49,407 bases of DNA from Phycisphaerae bacterium (GTDB taxonomy: Bacteria; Chloroflexota; Anaerolineae; 4572-78; J111): positions 1 through 49,407 of the forward strand of contig JANQQF010000023.1 of the NCBI GenBank assembly GCA_028285035.1, read 5' to 3'. A program made the translations under genes and the position numbers. Positions within the stretch are counted from its first letter, which is position 1. Each line of letters begins with the position of its first letter. The notes below the pieces were generated by a model, which saw nothing but the letters and a program-made list of their open reading frames with translations, was not told the DNA's origin and did not search any database. Below, piece after piece: positions 16,469-24,479 of the stretch.

Positions 16469-16519
16469 TGTATTCTCCTTGAATAATAGTGTTTTGCAGT
16501 TTGTGGTTAGTGATTTGCT

Positions 16520-17578
16520 CTATCCACCTAAAGTCTCTTGCATCCAATCACCGACCAAGGGGCGATACTTGAAGGGCAAATTATTACAAACATGATTACC
16601 ATCTTCATACATGACCAGTTTGGCATTGGGGGCTTCAGCGGCTAACTGTTCAGCTTGTTGCCAGGGGATCAGACGATCCAGTTTACCGAAGACCACAAGC
16701 ATCGGTTGGGTGATCTGCTCGGCTACCCCGGTCAAACTCAATTTTGAGGCACGTTCCTTGCCCTCTATTTCATTTGCTGCACCAGAATGATGAACAAAGG
16801 TTTCACGGGTCAACATCGGTAATTGATCCCAACAATCGCCAAAGTTGTAGGGGCCACCAATTGGGGCCACAGCCTTGATTCGTGGCTCAAATGCAGCTAC
16901 GCGGGGGGCATAGTAGCCGCCCATACTCACCCCGACACAGCCTACTCGATCCATATTCAGCTCAGTTCGATCAGCCAAGGTATCCAACAAAACCTTCACC
17001 CCAGCCTCATAATCATGTCGAATGTGGCTATGGTAGCCAGCCTCGCCCTGACCAGGACCATCGAGTGAGGCCGTAGCCAGCCCTCGCTTTAGAAAAACAT
17101 TTTCCCAATTGAAAAACTCTTCCTTAGTGGAGTCCAACCCTGGTAGTAGAATAACCAAGGGTGGCTGGTTCACACCAGTCGGACGACGTAGATTGGCCAC
17201 GATCAACTTCCCGTCCAATGACATTTCAAGCCGTTCAGCCGTTGGGTCCAACTGCCGATGGGCCGCGTATAAGCTCTGTACCGCTTTGTTCGCCGTAGCC
17301 CGATATTTGTCCATATCAACCATCCAAACAAATTTGGCAAAATGATAGCATAACGCCGCTCGTACCCACGCCTCCCCTGCGCTCAACGCGTGATTCTCAT
17401 TCTCCGCAGATTGAGCGAGTTCGGCGTGCATATCCCCTGTCGCCGCCCAAGCGTCCAGCCATTGATCCCAAGTATCGATCTGGCTAGTGGTTCGAACAAA
17501 ATCGTTATAGTCTACCCCTTGTGAGGTAAAGCGGGGTGCCCAGTTGCTAATGGCCGCTTGTACTCGTGCATCTGGCAT
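16520..17578 (-). CDS. Alpha/beta hydrolase, dihydroxypseudooxynicotine-hydrolase-like, copy 1
   Basis: 352 residues with the long N-terminal helical cap (about residues 1-115) typical of the FrsA/2,6-dihydroxypseudooxynicotine-hydrolase group. The catalytic triad is visible: Ser218 in GVSMGGY, Asp301 in FGKLDRLIP and His329 in DGNHVCNN. The oxyanion region is LLPGLDSTKEEF, with DGPGQGE before the nucleophile. Relatives hydrolyse C-C bonds of beta-diketone-like substrates or esters. It is about 65 percent identical by eye to the copy at 19919 over the N-terminal cap. GGAGGAA precedes the ATG. The OsmC selenoprotein gene follows about 50 bp downstream; hydrolase-OsmC fusions are known in other bacteria, which supports a functional pairing. 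Confidence 0.87.
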   Translation of the reverse strand: MPDARVQAAISNWAPRFTSQGVDYNDFVRTTSQIDTWDQWLDAWAATGDMHAELAQSAENENHALSAGEAWVRAALCYHFAKFVWMVDMDKYRATANKAVQSLYAAHRQLDPTAERLEMSLDGKLIVANLRRPTGVNQPPLVILLPGLDSTKEEFFNWENVFLKRGLATASLDGPGQGEAGYHSHIRHDYEAGVKVLLDTLADRTELNMDRVGCVGVSMGGYYAPRVAAFEPRIKAVAPIGGPYNFGDCWDQLPMLTRETFVHHSGAANEIEGKERASKLSLTGVAEQITQPMLVVFGKLDRLIPWQQAEQLAAEAPNAKLVMYEDGNHVCNNLPFKYRPLVGDWMQETLGG

Positions 17579-17603
17579 TGCTTCCTCCTGTAAATTCGGT
17601 GGC

Positions 17604-17617
17604 TAGTGGTTAGTGGT
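17604..17617. repeat. Heptamer short tandem repeat
   Basis: Two exact TAGTGGT units with degenerate flanking units, in the gap between the amidohydrolase and hydrolase genes. It belongs to the same family as the repeats at 21010, 24401 and 42975. Confidence 0.5.
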
Positions 17618-17646
17618 TGTTGAAAGTTTATATCCCCAACCAGTTT

Positions 17647-18630
17647 TTACAATCCGAACAATTTTTGTGCATTGCCAGCCAAAATTTTGGCTTCATCCGC
17701 AGCCGATAGCCCCAACGCCTGAACAATTTCTGCTGGGCGATCATAGCCCATATCGAACGGGTAGTCGGAGCCAAGCAGGACTTGATCGACACCAACGAGG
17801 TTAACCAAGTAAGTCAACGCTTCAGATGAGTGAGTAATGGTATCGAAATAGAACTTTTTGAGGTAGGTACTGGGTGGCGCACTAATCTTGGCCTGGGTTT
17901 CTGTGCGCATCTCATAAGCGCGATCAAGCCGTCCAATTTGATAAGGCAGATGTCCTCCACCATGGAAGAGGCAGATTTTCAAGTTAGGGTGCTCCTCCAG
18001 CAAGCCTGAAAAAATCATATGAGCGGCAGTCAGGGTCGTTTCAGCAGGGTTCCCAAAGGCATTCCACAAATAATATTGCCGATTGGTCGGCCCCCCCACG
18101 CCAGGCACCGGATGAATTTGAATAACCGCGCCTAATTCCTCAGCCGCTGCCCAAAAGGGACGAAACTGTTCATCGCCAAGATAGGTGCCATTAACGTTTG
18201 TACCAATTTCCACACCAAGTAGCCCCAATTCATTCATCGCCCGCTTGAGTTCATTAACCGCCGCTTGACTATCCTGTAAAGGCACGGTGCCTAAAGCCGC
18301 TACTCGATCAGAATGTTCCTGAGCAATTTTGGCTAAAGCATCATTTTGAATTTTGTTTGCCTCAAGGGATACGTCCAAGTCAGCATTATAACGAAACAGA
18401 GAAGACCACGGAGTCAAGACCAATTTATCGACCCCAGCTTTATCTTGTTCAGCTAGAATCATTTCCATATCCGTAAATTCTCGAAGGGCGGAATTCAGGC
18501 GACGCCCACCAAATTCTACAAGCTGCTGACTATCTTCCCAAAGTACGTTAGGCCGCCACTGATCAGATGTGTCAGCGGCCCGAGCAATCTCTGATACAAT
18601 AATATGTGCATGCACATCAATAACCATCAT
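17647..18630 (-). CDS. Amidohydrolase (ACMSD-like decarboxylase/hydrolase family)
   Basis: About 327 residues, a metal-dependent TIM barrel of the amidohydrolase-2 family. DVHAHI at the N-terminus gives the HxH metal ligands, CLFHGGGHLPY a mid-barrel histidine, and LLGSDYPFDMG the catalytic aspartate. Characterised relatives include 2-amino-3-carboxymuconate-6-semialdehyde decarboxylase and gamma-resorcylate or 5-carboxyvanillate decarboxylases, so non-oxidative decarboxylation or hydrolysis of an aromatic-derived acid is plausible. AAAGGGG supports a start at the ATG at 18630 (or 18627). It is upstream of the hydrolase-selenoOsmC pair, with a heptamer repeat in between. Confidence 0.87.
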   Translation of the reverse strand: MMVIDVHAHIIVSEIARAADTSDQWRPNVLWEDSQQLVEFGGRRLNSALREFTDMEMILAEQDKAGVDKLVLTPWSSLFRYNADLDVSLEANKIQNDALAKIAQEHSDRVAALGTVPLQDSQAAVNELKRAMNELGLLGVEIGTNVNGTYLGDEQFRPFWAAAEELGAVIQIHPVPGVGGPTNRQYYLWNAFGNPAETTLTAAHMIFSGLLEEHPNLKICLFHGGGHLPYQIGRLDRAYEMRTETQAKISAPPSTYLKKFYFDTITHSSEALTYLVNLVGVDQVLLGSDYPFDMGYDRPAEIVQALGLSAADEAKILAGNAQKLFGL

Positions 18631-18660
18631 CAAATCCCCTTTGATTGATTCTGTTCTACT

Positions 18661-19137
18661 TTAGCCAAAAAAGATAAGCACCAATGAGCCACCAATAATC
18701 AAGGCTGCGCCAATCCACACACGGAGTGTAACCCGTTCTAAATTCTGCCCGATCACAAATGGGGCAAAAATAATGACCACTGGAATGGATAATCGCCCCA
18801 AGGCCACCACCACACCAACTGGGGCCAAATCCAGCGCGACCCAGCGTGCCCAGGTCGCCAGCCCCACAATCACGCCGGCTACCAATTGCAGCCATAAAAG
18901 TTTGGTAGGCAATGAAAACCCAGCCAATGGTGAGCCACGCATCAACAGCAAAATGCCATAGACGAGCGTTGTGGCAATCATCCCTAAGGTGACCCCTAAC
19001 AATGGAGAGGCTAACCCTTCCAACCCCAACCGGATCAAAATCGGACTGGTGGCCCAGCAGAGGGCCGTGCCTAATCCAAACGATACACCCCGCCAATCAA
19101 CGACGGGTTCCATTTGAGAATTCACAGTATCACTCAT
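18661..19137 (-). CDS. EamA-family half transporter, C-terminal-like subunit
   Basis: 158 residues from the ATG at 19137, with five hydrophobic segments (FGLGTALCWATSPILIRLGL to AALIIGGSLVLIFFG). This is one EamA unit; most EamA (drug/metabolite) transporters fuse two. The ATG lies one base after the TAG of the upstream half gene, so the two are tightly co-translated and probably form a heterodimer. Transported compound unknown. A split of an ancestral fused gene is an alternative, but both halves have intact starts and ends. Confidence 0.75.
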   Translation of the reverse strand: MSDTVNSQMEPVVDWRGVSFGLGTALCWATSPILIRLGLEGLASPLLGVTLGMIATTLVYGILLLMRGSPLAGFSLPTKLLWLQLVAGVIVGLATWARWVALDLAPVGVVVALGRLSIPVVIIFAPFVIGQNLERVTLRVWIGAALIIGGSLVLIFFG

Positions 19138-19138
19138 C

Positions 19139-19558
19139 TTAGCTACTCGACACCGTATAGACTCCCGCCACCACCAACAAGACACCAATTAAGCTAGGAA
19201 CCGTTAGCCACTCTTGCAAGGCAATGACCGCAAAAATGGTCGCAAACAAAGGGATAGCCCCAACTAACGCCCCCGTGCGCGCTGCCCCGATCCGTTTCTG
19301 ACTAACACTCAACAATGTCCAGCCCACAAAAAAATGAATAAAGCCTGCGGCAATAAAGTATCCCCAGGCCTGCCACGGCGCAGCCCATAAAATGTTCAAA
19401 TCTTCGGTGAGGACAGCAGCGATGGTTAACACAACGCTACTGGCAAAGAGTAATAAGAATGTGGCTTCAAATACCCCCATCCCCTTGCCCGCCTGCCGAT
19501 TCATAATTTGAAATACACCAAAGCTGACTCCAGCCACAACCCCCCAAAAAATACCCAT
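19139..19558 (-). CDS. EamA-family half transporter, N-terminal-like subunit
   Basis: 139 residues, five hydrophobic segments, beginning directly with a membrane helix (MGIFWGVVAGVSFGVFQIMNR), and containing ARTGALVGAIPLFATIFAVIALQEWLTVPSLIGVLLVVAGVY, the characteristic end of an EamA unit. GGAG lies upstream of the ATG at 19558. It pairs with the gene starting at 19137. The stop is TAG, so it is not a selenocysteine readthrough case. It is probably a small inner-membrane metabolite exporter or importer linked to the surrounding catabolic genes. Confidence 0.75.
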   Translation of the reverse strand: MGIFWGVVAGVSFGVFQIMNRQAGKGMGVFEATFLLLFASSVVLTIAAVLTEDLNILWAAPWQAWGYFIAAGFIHFFVGWTLLSVSQKRIGAARTGALVGAIPLFATIFAVIALQEWLTVPSLIGVLLVVAGVYTVSSS

Positions 19559-19580
19559 TACATTTGCTCCAAATTAATAG

Positions 19581-19922
19581 TTACTTGTTCTGATTAACGT
19601 TGTTGTACCCCTGCAAAATCTCTAACCCAGCCTCACCCGCCTTAAACTGATATTGCTCGCCTAGTTCCAACCACAAAACGCTTTCTTCATTCAACGAAAA
19701 AGTCTCGCCATTAACAATGGCTGTACCACTCCCCCGAATAACATACAGTAACTGATCTTCGCCATTGTGGATTTGCTCAGGTCCTTCTCCACCCGCTTCA
19801 AACAGCCATAGACTTACAGCCAAGGCAGGTTGACCAATAATTTCTTGATCAGCCAAGATCGTTTGCGTCCAGGTCTCGCCTTGAACGACTTTTGCATTGC
19901 TACTATCTACAATAATTGTCAC
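19581..19922 (-). CDS. Small cupin protein
   Basis: 113 residues, a single conserved-barrel cupin. The region EAGGEGPEQIHNGEDQLLYVIRGSGTAIVNG carries motif 1 in a degenerate form (H, E/D, Q), and motif 2 is weak (LELGEQYQFKAGE). The GTG start at 19922 overlaps the TGA of the alpha/beta hydrolase by four bases (GTGA), so the two are translationally coupled. Here the cupin takes the place that an OsmC selenoprotein holds behind the other two hydrolases. Possible roles are sensing or isomerising the hydrolase product; no reaction can be assigned. Confidence 0.78.
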   Translation of the reverse strand: MTIIVDSSNAKVVQGETWTQTILADQEIIGQPALAVSLWLFEAGGEGPEQIHNGEDQLLYVIRGSGTAIVNGETFSLNEESVLWLELGEQYQFKAGEAGLEILQGYNNVNQNK

Positions 19923-20989
19923 AATGACACTCCCTCCAATTTTGCTTTGATCCAGTCCCCAACAAGGGGTCGATATTTATAGGGCATATTGTTACAAACA
20001 TGATTACCATTCTCATACATCACCAACTCGGCATTGGGCGCATTTTTGGCTAAACGTTCGGCGTGCTCATAGGGTACGAGCCGGTCTTTCTTCCCGAACA
20101 CCACCAACAGCGGCTGCATAATTTGTTCGGCCACCCCTTCAAGGGAAAATTTCGCTACCTTTTCTTTGGTCTCTTCAAGGGTTGAAGACCACGTATTTTT
20201 CATATAAGTTTCTAATGAAATCGGTGGCAGTCGATCCCAGCGATCCATCATTTCATACATCCCCCCGATGGCCGACACCGCCTTAACGCGAGGCTCAAAG
20301 GCAGCGGCTCGCGGTGCGTAGTATCCCCCCAAGCTCACCCCGACCAAACCCAGTCGCTTCAGATCAACCCCATCATCTCGTCCTTCCAAAAAGTCGATCA
20401 TCGTATTGATCGCAACTTCATAATCGTGACGCATCGGCACCACATAGCCTGTTTCCCCTTGCCCCGGCCCCTCCATTGATAGCGTGGCCATTCCTCGCTT
20501 GAGAAAATTCTCTTCCCAATAGAAAAACTCTTCCTTGGTCGACTCTGAACCAGGGACAAGAATGATGAGCGGAGGGTTATCAATCCCATCAGGCCGTCGT
20601 AAATTCGCCACCATCTTTGCCCCCTCAAAGGGCACTTCCAGCCGCTGCGCTGTAGGGTCGAGATGTTTGTGAGCGGCGTAAATACTAGCCACTGCCTTTT
20701 GAGCTGCAGCGTGGTGTTTTTCCATATCTAACATCCAGACAAACTTTGAGAAGTGGTAGCAAAGGGCCGCACGTACCCACGCTTCGCCAGCGCTCAATGA
20801 ATATCCAGCCGCTTCAGCCGCTTGGGCCAACTCAGCGTGCATATCCGCCGTAGCACACCAGGCATCATTCCACTCCTCCCAGTGCTCCAAACCGCTGGTT
20901 GTACGGACAAAGTCGTTATAATCCACCCCTTGCGAGGTAAAGCGGGGTGCCCAATTTTTAATCGCCGACTCTATTCGTGCATCTGGCAT
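19919..20989 (-). CDS. Alpha/beta hydrolase, dihydroxypseudooxynicotine-hydrolase-like, copy 2
   Basis: 356 residues from the ATG at 20989, chosen because AAGGAGAG lies just upstream; an in-frame TTG at 21010 would include that site. It has the same architecture as the copy at 16520: helical cap opening MPDARIESAIKNWAPRF, oxyanion strand ILVPGSESTKEEF, nucleophile elbow GVSLGGY, acid in GKKDRLVP and histidine in NGNHVCNN. Expected to hydrolyse C-C or ester bonds in a hydrophobic substrate. It is followed by a cupin rather than OsmC. A 7-bp tandem repeat lies upstream. Divergence between copies suggests different substrates. Confidence 0.87.
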   Translation of the reverse strand: MPDARIESAIKNWAPRFTSQGVDYNDFVRTTSGLEHWEEWNDAWCATADMHAELAQAAEAAGYSLSAGEAWVRAALCYHFSKFVWMLDMEKHHAAAQKAVASIYAAHKHLDPTAQRLEVPFEGAKMVANLRRPDGIDNPPLIILVPGSESTKEEFFYWEENFLKRGMATLSMEGPGQGETGYVVPMRHDYEVAINTMIDFLEGRDDGVDLKRLGLVGVSLGGYYAPRAAAFEPRVKAVSAIGGMYEMMDRWDRLPPISLETYMKNTWSSTLEETKEKVAKFSLEGVAEQIMQPLLVVFGKKDRLVPYEHAERLAKNAPNAELVMYENGNHVCNNMPYKYRPLVGDWIKAKLEGVSL

Positions 20990-21009
20990 TTGTTCTCTCC
21001 TTAAAATCA

Positions 21010-21043
21010 AGTGGTTAGTGGCTAGTGATGAGTGATGAGTGGC
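21010..21043. repeat. Heptamer short tandem repeat
   Basis: About five consecutive 7-bp units of the form TAGTGGT, TAGTGGC, TAGTGAT, GAGTGAT, GAGTGGC, immediately upstream of the hydrolase gene copy 2 on the minus strand. Confidence 0.6.
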
Positions 21044-21143
21044 TTGAAATCAATTTACGAAAGTAGTTAATTTTCGTAATCATCCCATACTACTCATCAG
21101 CCATCATTTATCTTTGGACTAACTAGTCCTTCCGCGCCCACGT

Positions 21144-21521
21144 TCAGACATCATCCTCGATAATCCAAACGGTTTTGGTGGGATATGGTGCCCAGAACTC
21201 CACGAATTTGAAGTTGGCCTCACTTTCGTTCTCAAACCAATGAACTTCGTCGGGTGGCACAATGACGGCCATTCCTGGTTTGAGTAGATATTTGTCAGTT
21301 GGGGTGCAGTAGTAACCCTCGCCCTCCAAAATGGCGAAGAGGTGATAACAACCCTCGTGGTAATGTTTGGCTGCCGTATCGCCTGGATGGTAGATGATGC
21401 GATCCGCCCGCAAGCCGGGAGCCTCGATGGGCACATTCTCGGTGAGCAAATCCAGCCGATCTCGCCCATCACGGGTTGAGTTGAATTTTGGTAATTCATC
21501 TTTAGTAAAAAGTCTTGCCAT
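21144..21521 (-). CDS. Cupin-domain protein
   Basis: 125 residues forming one cupin barrel. Motif 1 is HYHEGCYHLFAILEGEG (metal ligands H, H/E), and motif 2 is IVPPDEVHWFEN. Small cupins of this type bind Fe, Mn or Zn and can be dioxygenases, isomerases or ligand sensors. GGAGAGG precedes the ATG. It is transcribed after the NAD-dependent epimerase gene (27-bp gap) in the same direction. The TGA stop is followed by only six further codons and has no cysteine-like context, so ordinary termination is assumed. Confidence 0.82.
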   Translation of the reverse strand: MARLFTKDELPKFNSTRDGRDRLDLLTENVPIEAPGLRADRIIYHPGDTAAKHYHEGCYHLFAILEGEGYYCTPTDKYLLKPGMAVIVPPDEVHWFENESEANFKFVEFWAPYPTKTVWIIEDDV

Positions 21522-21548
21522 GTTTACCTCTCCTTTACGAATGATTGC

Positions 21549-22535
21549 TTATGGAAAACTGGCCTCATAGGCCTCAATAATTTTGTCATACAATTGATCA
21601 ATTTCTGGATCAACGACCTGCCGAGATAAATCAGCGTCATACCAGGCCATTATCTCTTCAGCCCCACGGGAAAAAGGAATCGTCGCCGCAAAATCCGGCA
21701 CGAGTCGCTTGATTTTGCTGTTATCAAAAATCATGCTATGGGCTTTATCCCCCAACAAACTATCCCCCCACGATGGATCAAACGCGGCAATCAAATCAGA
21801 AGGAACGTGAACGATATTGGACGTAACACCGGCTGCTTGCGCTAGTATTTCTGCGATGTGGTTCCAGGACAACACTTCATCCGACGTAATGTGAATGGCA
21901 TTGCCAATTGCCTGACTATTTCCAAGCAAGCCCACAAAGCCTTTAGCAAAATCACGATGGTGGGTCATCGTCCACAGGGATGTACCATCGCCATGAACAA
22001 TGACCTTTTTGCCGCGCCGAAGCCGGTCAACAAAGGTGTAGCGTCCGTGAAAGGGAAGCAGGGTTTGATCATAGGTATGGGTTGGCCGGACAATGGTGAG
22101 GGGAAAGCCATCCGTTCGATAGGCCTCCATCAATCGTTCCTCACAAGCGATCTTGGCGCGCGAATAAGCCCAGAAGGGATTGTGCAATGGGGTTGACTCC
22201 GTAATAGGCAAGCTGACTGGCGGTGTTTGGTAAGCGGAGGCAGTGCTAATAAAAATGTATTGCTGGGTTCGCCCTTGAAACAGCGTCAAATCCTGCTCAA
22301 TCTGTTCCAGGGTAAAGACAATCCAATTGACCACAACATCAAAGTGATGATCTCCCAGCGCCTGACGAGCCGAGTTAGGGTCACGGATATCCCCTGTCAA
22401 AACCTTCACCCCATCCGGCACAGGGCGTGAGGTTTGCCCCCGATTAAGCAAATAAAGATCGATGCCGCGTTCTATCGCAAGTTGGGTGCAAGCAGAGCTG
22501 ATGATGCCTGTCCCGCCGATAAATAAGACTTTCAA
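21549..22535 (-). CDS. NAD-dependent epimerase/dehydratase
   Basis: 328 residues, an extended short-chain dehydrogenase. The N-terminal dinucleotide motif is VLFIGGTGIIS, DIRDP follows strand 3, and the active site is YSRAKIACE (YxxxK) with an upstream STAS segment. These enzymes epimerise or dehydrate nucleotide sugars, but catabolic members acting on free sugars or lactones also exist. The start is a TTG at 22535, supported by GGAGG five bases upstream; no better ATG exists nearby. It lies between the palindromic element at 22573 and the cupin gene. Confidence 0.88.
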   Translation of the reverse strand: MKVLFIGGTGIISSACTQLAIERGIDLYLLNRGQTSRPVPDGVKVLTGDIRDPNSARQALGDHHFDVVVNWIVFTLEQIEQDLTLFQGRTQQYIFISTASAYQTPPVSLPITESTPLHNPFWAYSRAKIACEERLMEAYRTDGFPLTIVRPTHTYDQTLLPFHGRYTFVDRLRRGKKVIVHGDGTSLWTMTHHRDFAKGFVGLLGNSQAIGNAIHITSDEVLSWNHIAEILAQAAGVTSNIVHVPSDLIAAFDPSWGDSLLGDKAHSMIFDNSKIKRLVPDFAATIPFSRGAEEIMAWYDADLSRQVVDPEIDQLYDKIIEAYEASFP

Positions 22536-22572
22536 GTTTCCTCCAATAAAATCAGAATCTCACTTATCGTGG

Positions 22573-22690
22573 ATTCTGGTTATGAAACTGGAGTTTCGGT
22601 GAAACAGAGTTTCATAACCCAATCTGGTGCCAAAACTGAGTTTTGGCACCAGTTACCCACGCTAGGTCGGATATATTCCAAAACCAGAAT
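22573..22690. repeat. Composite nested palindromic element
   Basis: Outer arms ATTCTGGTT (22573-22581) and AACCAGAAT (22682-22690) enclose two hairpins. Hairpin 1 has perfect 12-bp arms GGTTATGAAACT (22578-22589) and AGTTTCATAACC (22608-22619). Hairpin 2 has perfect 14-bp arms CTGGTGCCAAAACT (22624-22637) and AGTTTTGGCACCAG (22639-22652) around a single G. It fills the gap between the dehydrogenase and epimerase genes and resembles the element at 4745-4888. Confidence 0.7.
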
Positions 22691-22693
22691 GAA

Positions 22694-23716
22694 CTATGGC
22701 TCCAACACCACCCGCCCCACAATTTCTTGGTTTTGCAAACGGGTATGAATTTCCTCTGCGCTTTCCAAGGGATGAGTCTCCGTAATGATGGGTCGTATCC
22801 GCCCAGCTTCAACCAACGCCACCACTTCGGCCAACTCCTGCTTGGTCACATTGCGGGAGCCAAGAATTTCCCACTCGTTGGCGACCATCTGGCTGGCCTG
22901 GACGGTGAACTCGCTGCCGGTATGGAAGCCGACGATGACCACTCGACCACCTTTACCCAGAGCCTTAATCGATGTGGGTAAGGTGGCTGCTCCAGTCAGC
23001 TCTAAGACACCTTCAACGCCTTCACCATTCGTCCAATCTCTGGCTACCATCGCAAAATCATCAACCATCGGATCAACCACCACATCAGCCCCGTATTCCT
23101 CAGCAGCAGAAAGCTTAGCCTCACCAATATCCACGGCCAGCACCAAGGCCCCCATCATTCGGGCCAGTTGAATGGCGTGGAGACCAACCCCGCCACCAGC
23201 CCCGGTGATGATCACCCGCTCGCCCGGCTGCAGACGCATCCGTTTGGTAAAGGCGTGATAGGGTGTGCCAATGGCATTGGCTAAAATGGAGCCATCAGCA
23301 AAGGAAATCGAGTCAGGGAGCGCAACCAAATTCACCGCTGGAACGGTGGTGTACTCAGCGTAACCACCTGGGGTCTGGATGCCAAGATAGCCGAGGAAGT
23401 TCTCACAGATTGTTTCTCGCCCGCGCCGACATTGGCGGCAATAGCCACAGGTCAGATAGAGAGTGCTGGTGCCTCGTTGCCCCACTTGCCACTGCGTTAC
23501 ACCTTCACCTAATCCAGCTACTTCCCCGGCAATCTCGTGTCCCAAAATTATCGGTGGTTTAGCGTGAGGGACCGTGCCATAGCGAATTTTCAGGTCAAAT
23601 TGATCGACTGCACAGGCTCGTACTCGTAACAATACCTCACCAAGACCAGGCTTCGGTGGGGGCATTTCTTTGGCAAGCAAAGGGCCACCAATTTCCTCTA
23701 GCACTAAGGCTTTCAT
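22694..23716 (-). CDS. Zinc-type alcohol dehydrogenase (MDR superfamily)
   Basis: 340 residues, a medium-chain dehydrogenase/reductase. GHEIAGEV holds the catalytic-site His-Glu, and CGYCRQCRRGRETIC supplies four structural-zinc cysteines. The Rossmann motif is ITGAGGGVGLHAIQLA. The usual catalytic-zinc cysteine position (CGVC in classical ADH) reads CAVD here, so that ligand is Asp or a shifted Cys and zinc binding may be altered. NAD(P)-dependent oxidation or reduction of an alcohol or enal is expected. The ATG at 23716 overlaps the O-methyltransferase TGA by one base (TGATG), so the two genes are coupled. Confidence 0.88.
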   Translation of the reverse strand: MKALVLEEIGGPLLAKEMPPPKPGLGEVLLRVRACAVDQFDLKIRYGTVPHAKPPIILGHEIAGEVAGLGEGVTQWQVGQRGTSTLYLTCGYCRQCRRGRETICENFLGYLGIQTPGGYAEYTTVPAVNLVALPDSISFADGSILANAIGTPYHAFTKRMRLQPGERVIITGAGGGVGLHAIQLARMMGALVLAVDIGEAKLSAAEEYGADVVVDPMVDDFAMVARDWTNGEGVEGVLELTGAATLPTSIKALGKGGRVVIVGFHTGSEFTVQASQMVANEWEILGSRNVTKQELAEVVALVEAGRIRPIITETHPLESAEEIHTRLQNQEIVGRVVLEP

Positions 23717-24381
23717 CAATCAGGTCGCTTTCGCAACAAGGTGATGCCATCGCCGATGGGCACCAGGCTGATATCGACCCGTTCATCCGCATAAAGCTTC
23801 TTATTCAAGGCCCGAATTGCTTCTGTATCCGCATCCGTTCGGCTTTGATCAATCACCCGATGACTCCATAAGGTGTTATCAATAGCGATCAATCCATTGG
23901 GCCGGACCAGTTCAAGACCCATCTCATAATAGGTGTCATAGTTACTTTTATCGGCATCGATAAAGAGTAAATCAAACTGACCTTGTTGCCCTTCATCAAG
24001 TAACGTTTGCAGTGTGTCCGTGGCTGGGGCTAGTCGCAGATCGATTTTGTGGTCAACACCAGCTTCAGCCCAATAAATTTGGGCAATCTTGGCGCGGGGT
24101 TCATCAACGTCGCAAGCGATCATTTGTCCATCATCAGGCAGAGCTGTTGCCATCACCAATGAGCTATATCCGGTAAAAACCCCTACTTCAATCATTCGCC
24201 TAACCCCCATCAAGCCCATTAAAACCGCAAGAAACTGAGCCGCCTCCGGCGAAATTTGTTTACCAGCCAATGGATCATTTACATTTTGCTCACGCAGTTG
24301 TTTCTGCAACTCGGTATCGCGTAACGACACTGACAATAAGTATTCATACAATTTGTCAGTTAGAGGTGTAATATCTGCCAA
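23716..24381 (-). CDS. Class I SAM-dependent O-methyltransferase (catechol OMT-like)
   Basis: 221 residues, the typical size of the cation-dependent caffeoyl-CoA/catechol O-methyltransferase family. The SAM site is IEVGVFTGYSSLVMATALP and CDVDEPR. The metal-binding pair sits in LLFIDADKSNYDTYYE and IAIDNTLWSH. It should methylate vicinal hydroxyls of a catechol-like compound. It lies between the second OsmC selenoprotein gene upstream and the dehydrogenase downstream, coupled to the latter, which suggests aromatic or polyphenol processing. Start ATG at 24381 with GGAGA upstream. Confidence 0.9.
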   Translation of the reverse strand: MADITPLTDKLYEYLLSVSLRDTELQKQLREQNVNDPLAGKQISPEAAQFLAVLMGLMGVRRMIEVGVFTGYSSLVMATALPDDGQMIACDVDEPRAKIAQIYWAEAGVDHKIDLRLAPATDTLQTLLDEGQQGQFDLLFIDADKSNYDTYYEMGLELVRPNGLIAIDNTLWSHRVIDQSRTDADTEAIRALNKKLYADERVDISLVPIGDGITLLRKRPD

Positions 24382-24400
24382 GATAAGTTCTCCTAAAAAA

Positions 24401-24428
24401 TAGTGAGTAGTGGCTAGTGGTTAGTGAT
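24401..24428. repeat. Heptamer short tandem repeat
   Basis: Four contiguous 7-bp units TAGTGAG, TAGTGGC, TAGTGGT, TAGTGAT, between the second OsmC gene and the O-methyltransferase gene. Confidence 0.65.
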
Positions 24429-24479
24429 ACTCTCTAGCCGTTTATTTTCATACAATCGCAACGCTAAAACTCTACAAAC

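Noticed and set aside
19139..19141. Readthrough joining of the two EamA half genes.
   Set aside because: The stop is TAG, and the second gene is in a different frame with its own ATG one base later.
21144..21146. TGA at the end of the cupin gene as another selenocysteine.
   Set aside because: Only six codons follow before TAG, the barrel is already complete, and there is no Cys-like context.
24401..24428. CRISPR-like array from regular short repeats.
   Set aside because: Units are 7 bp and contiguous with no spacers; no cas genes are present.
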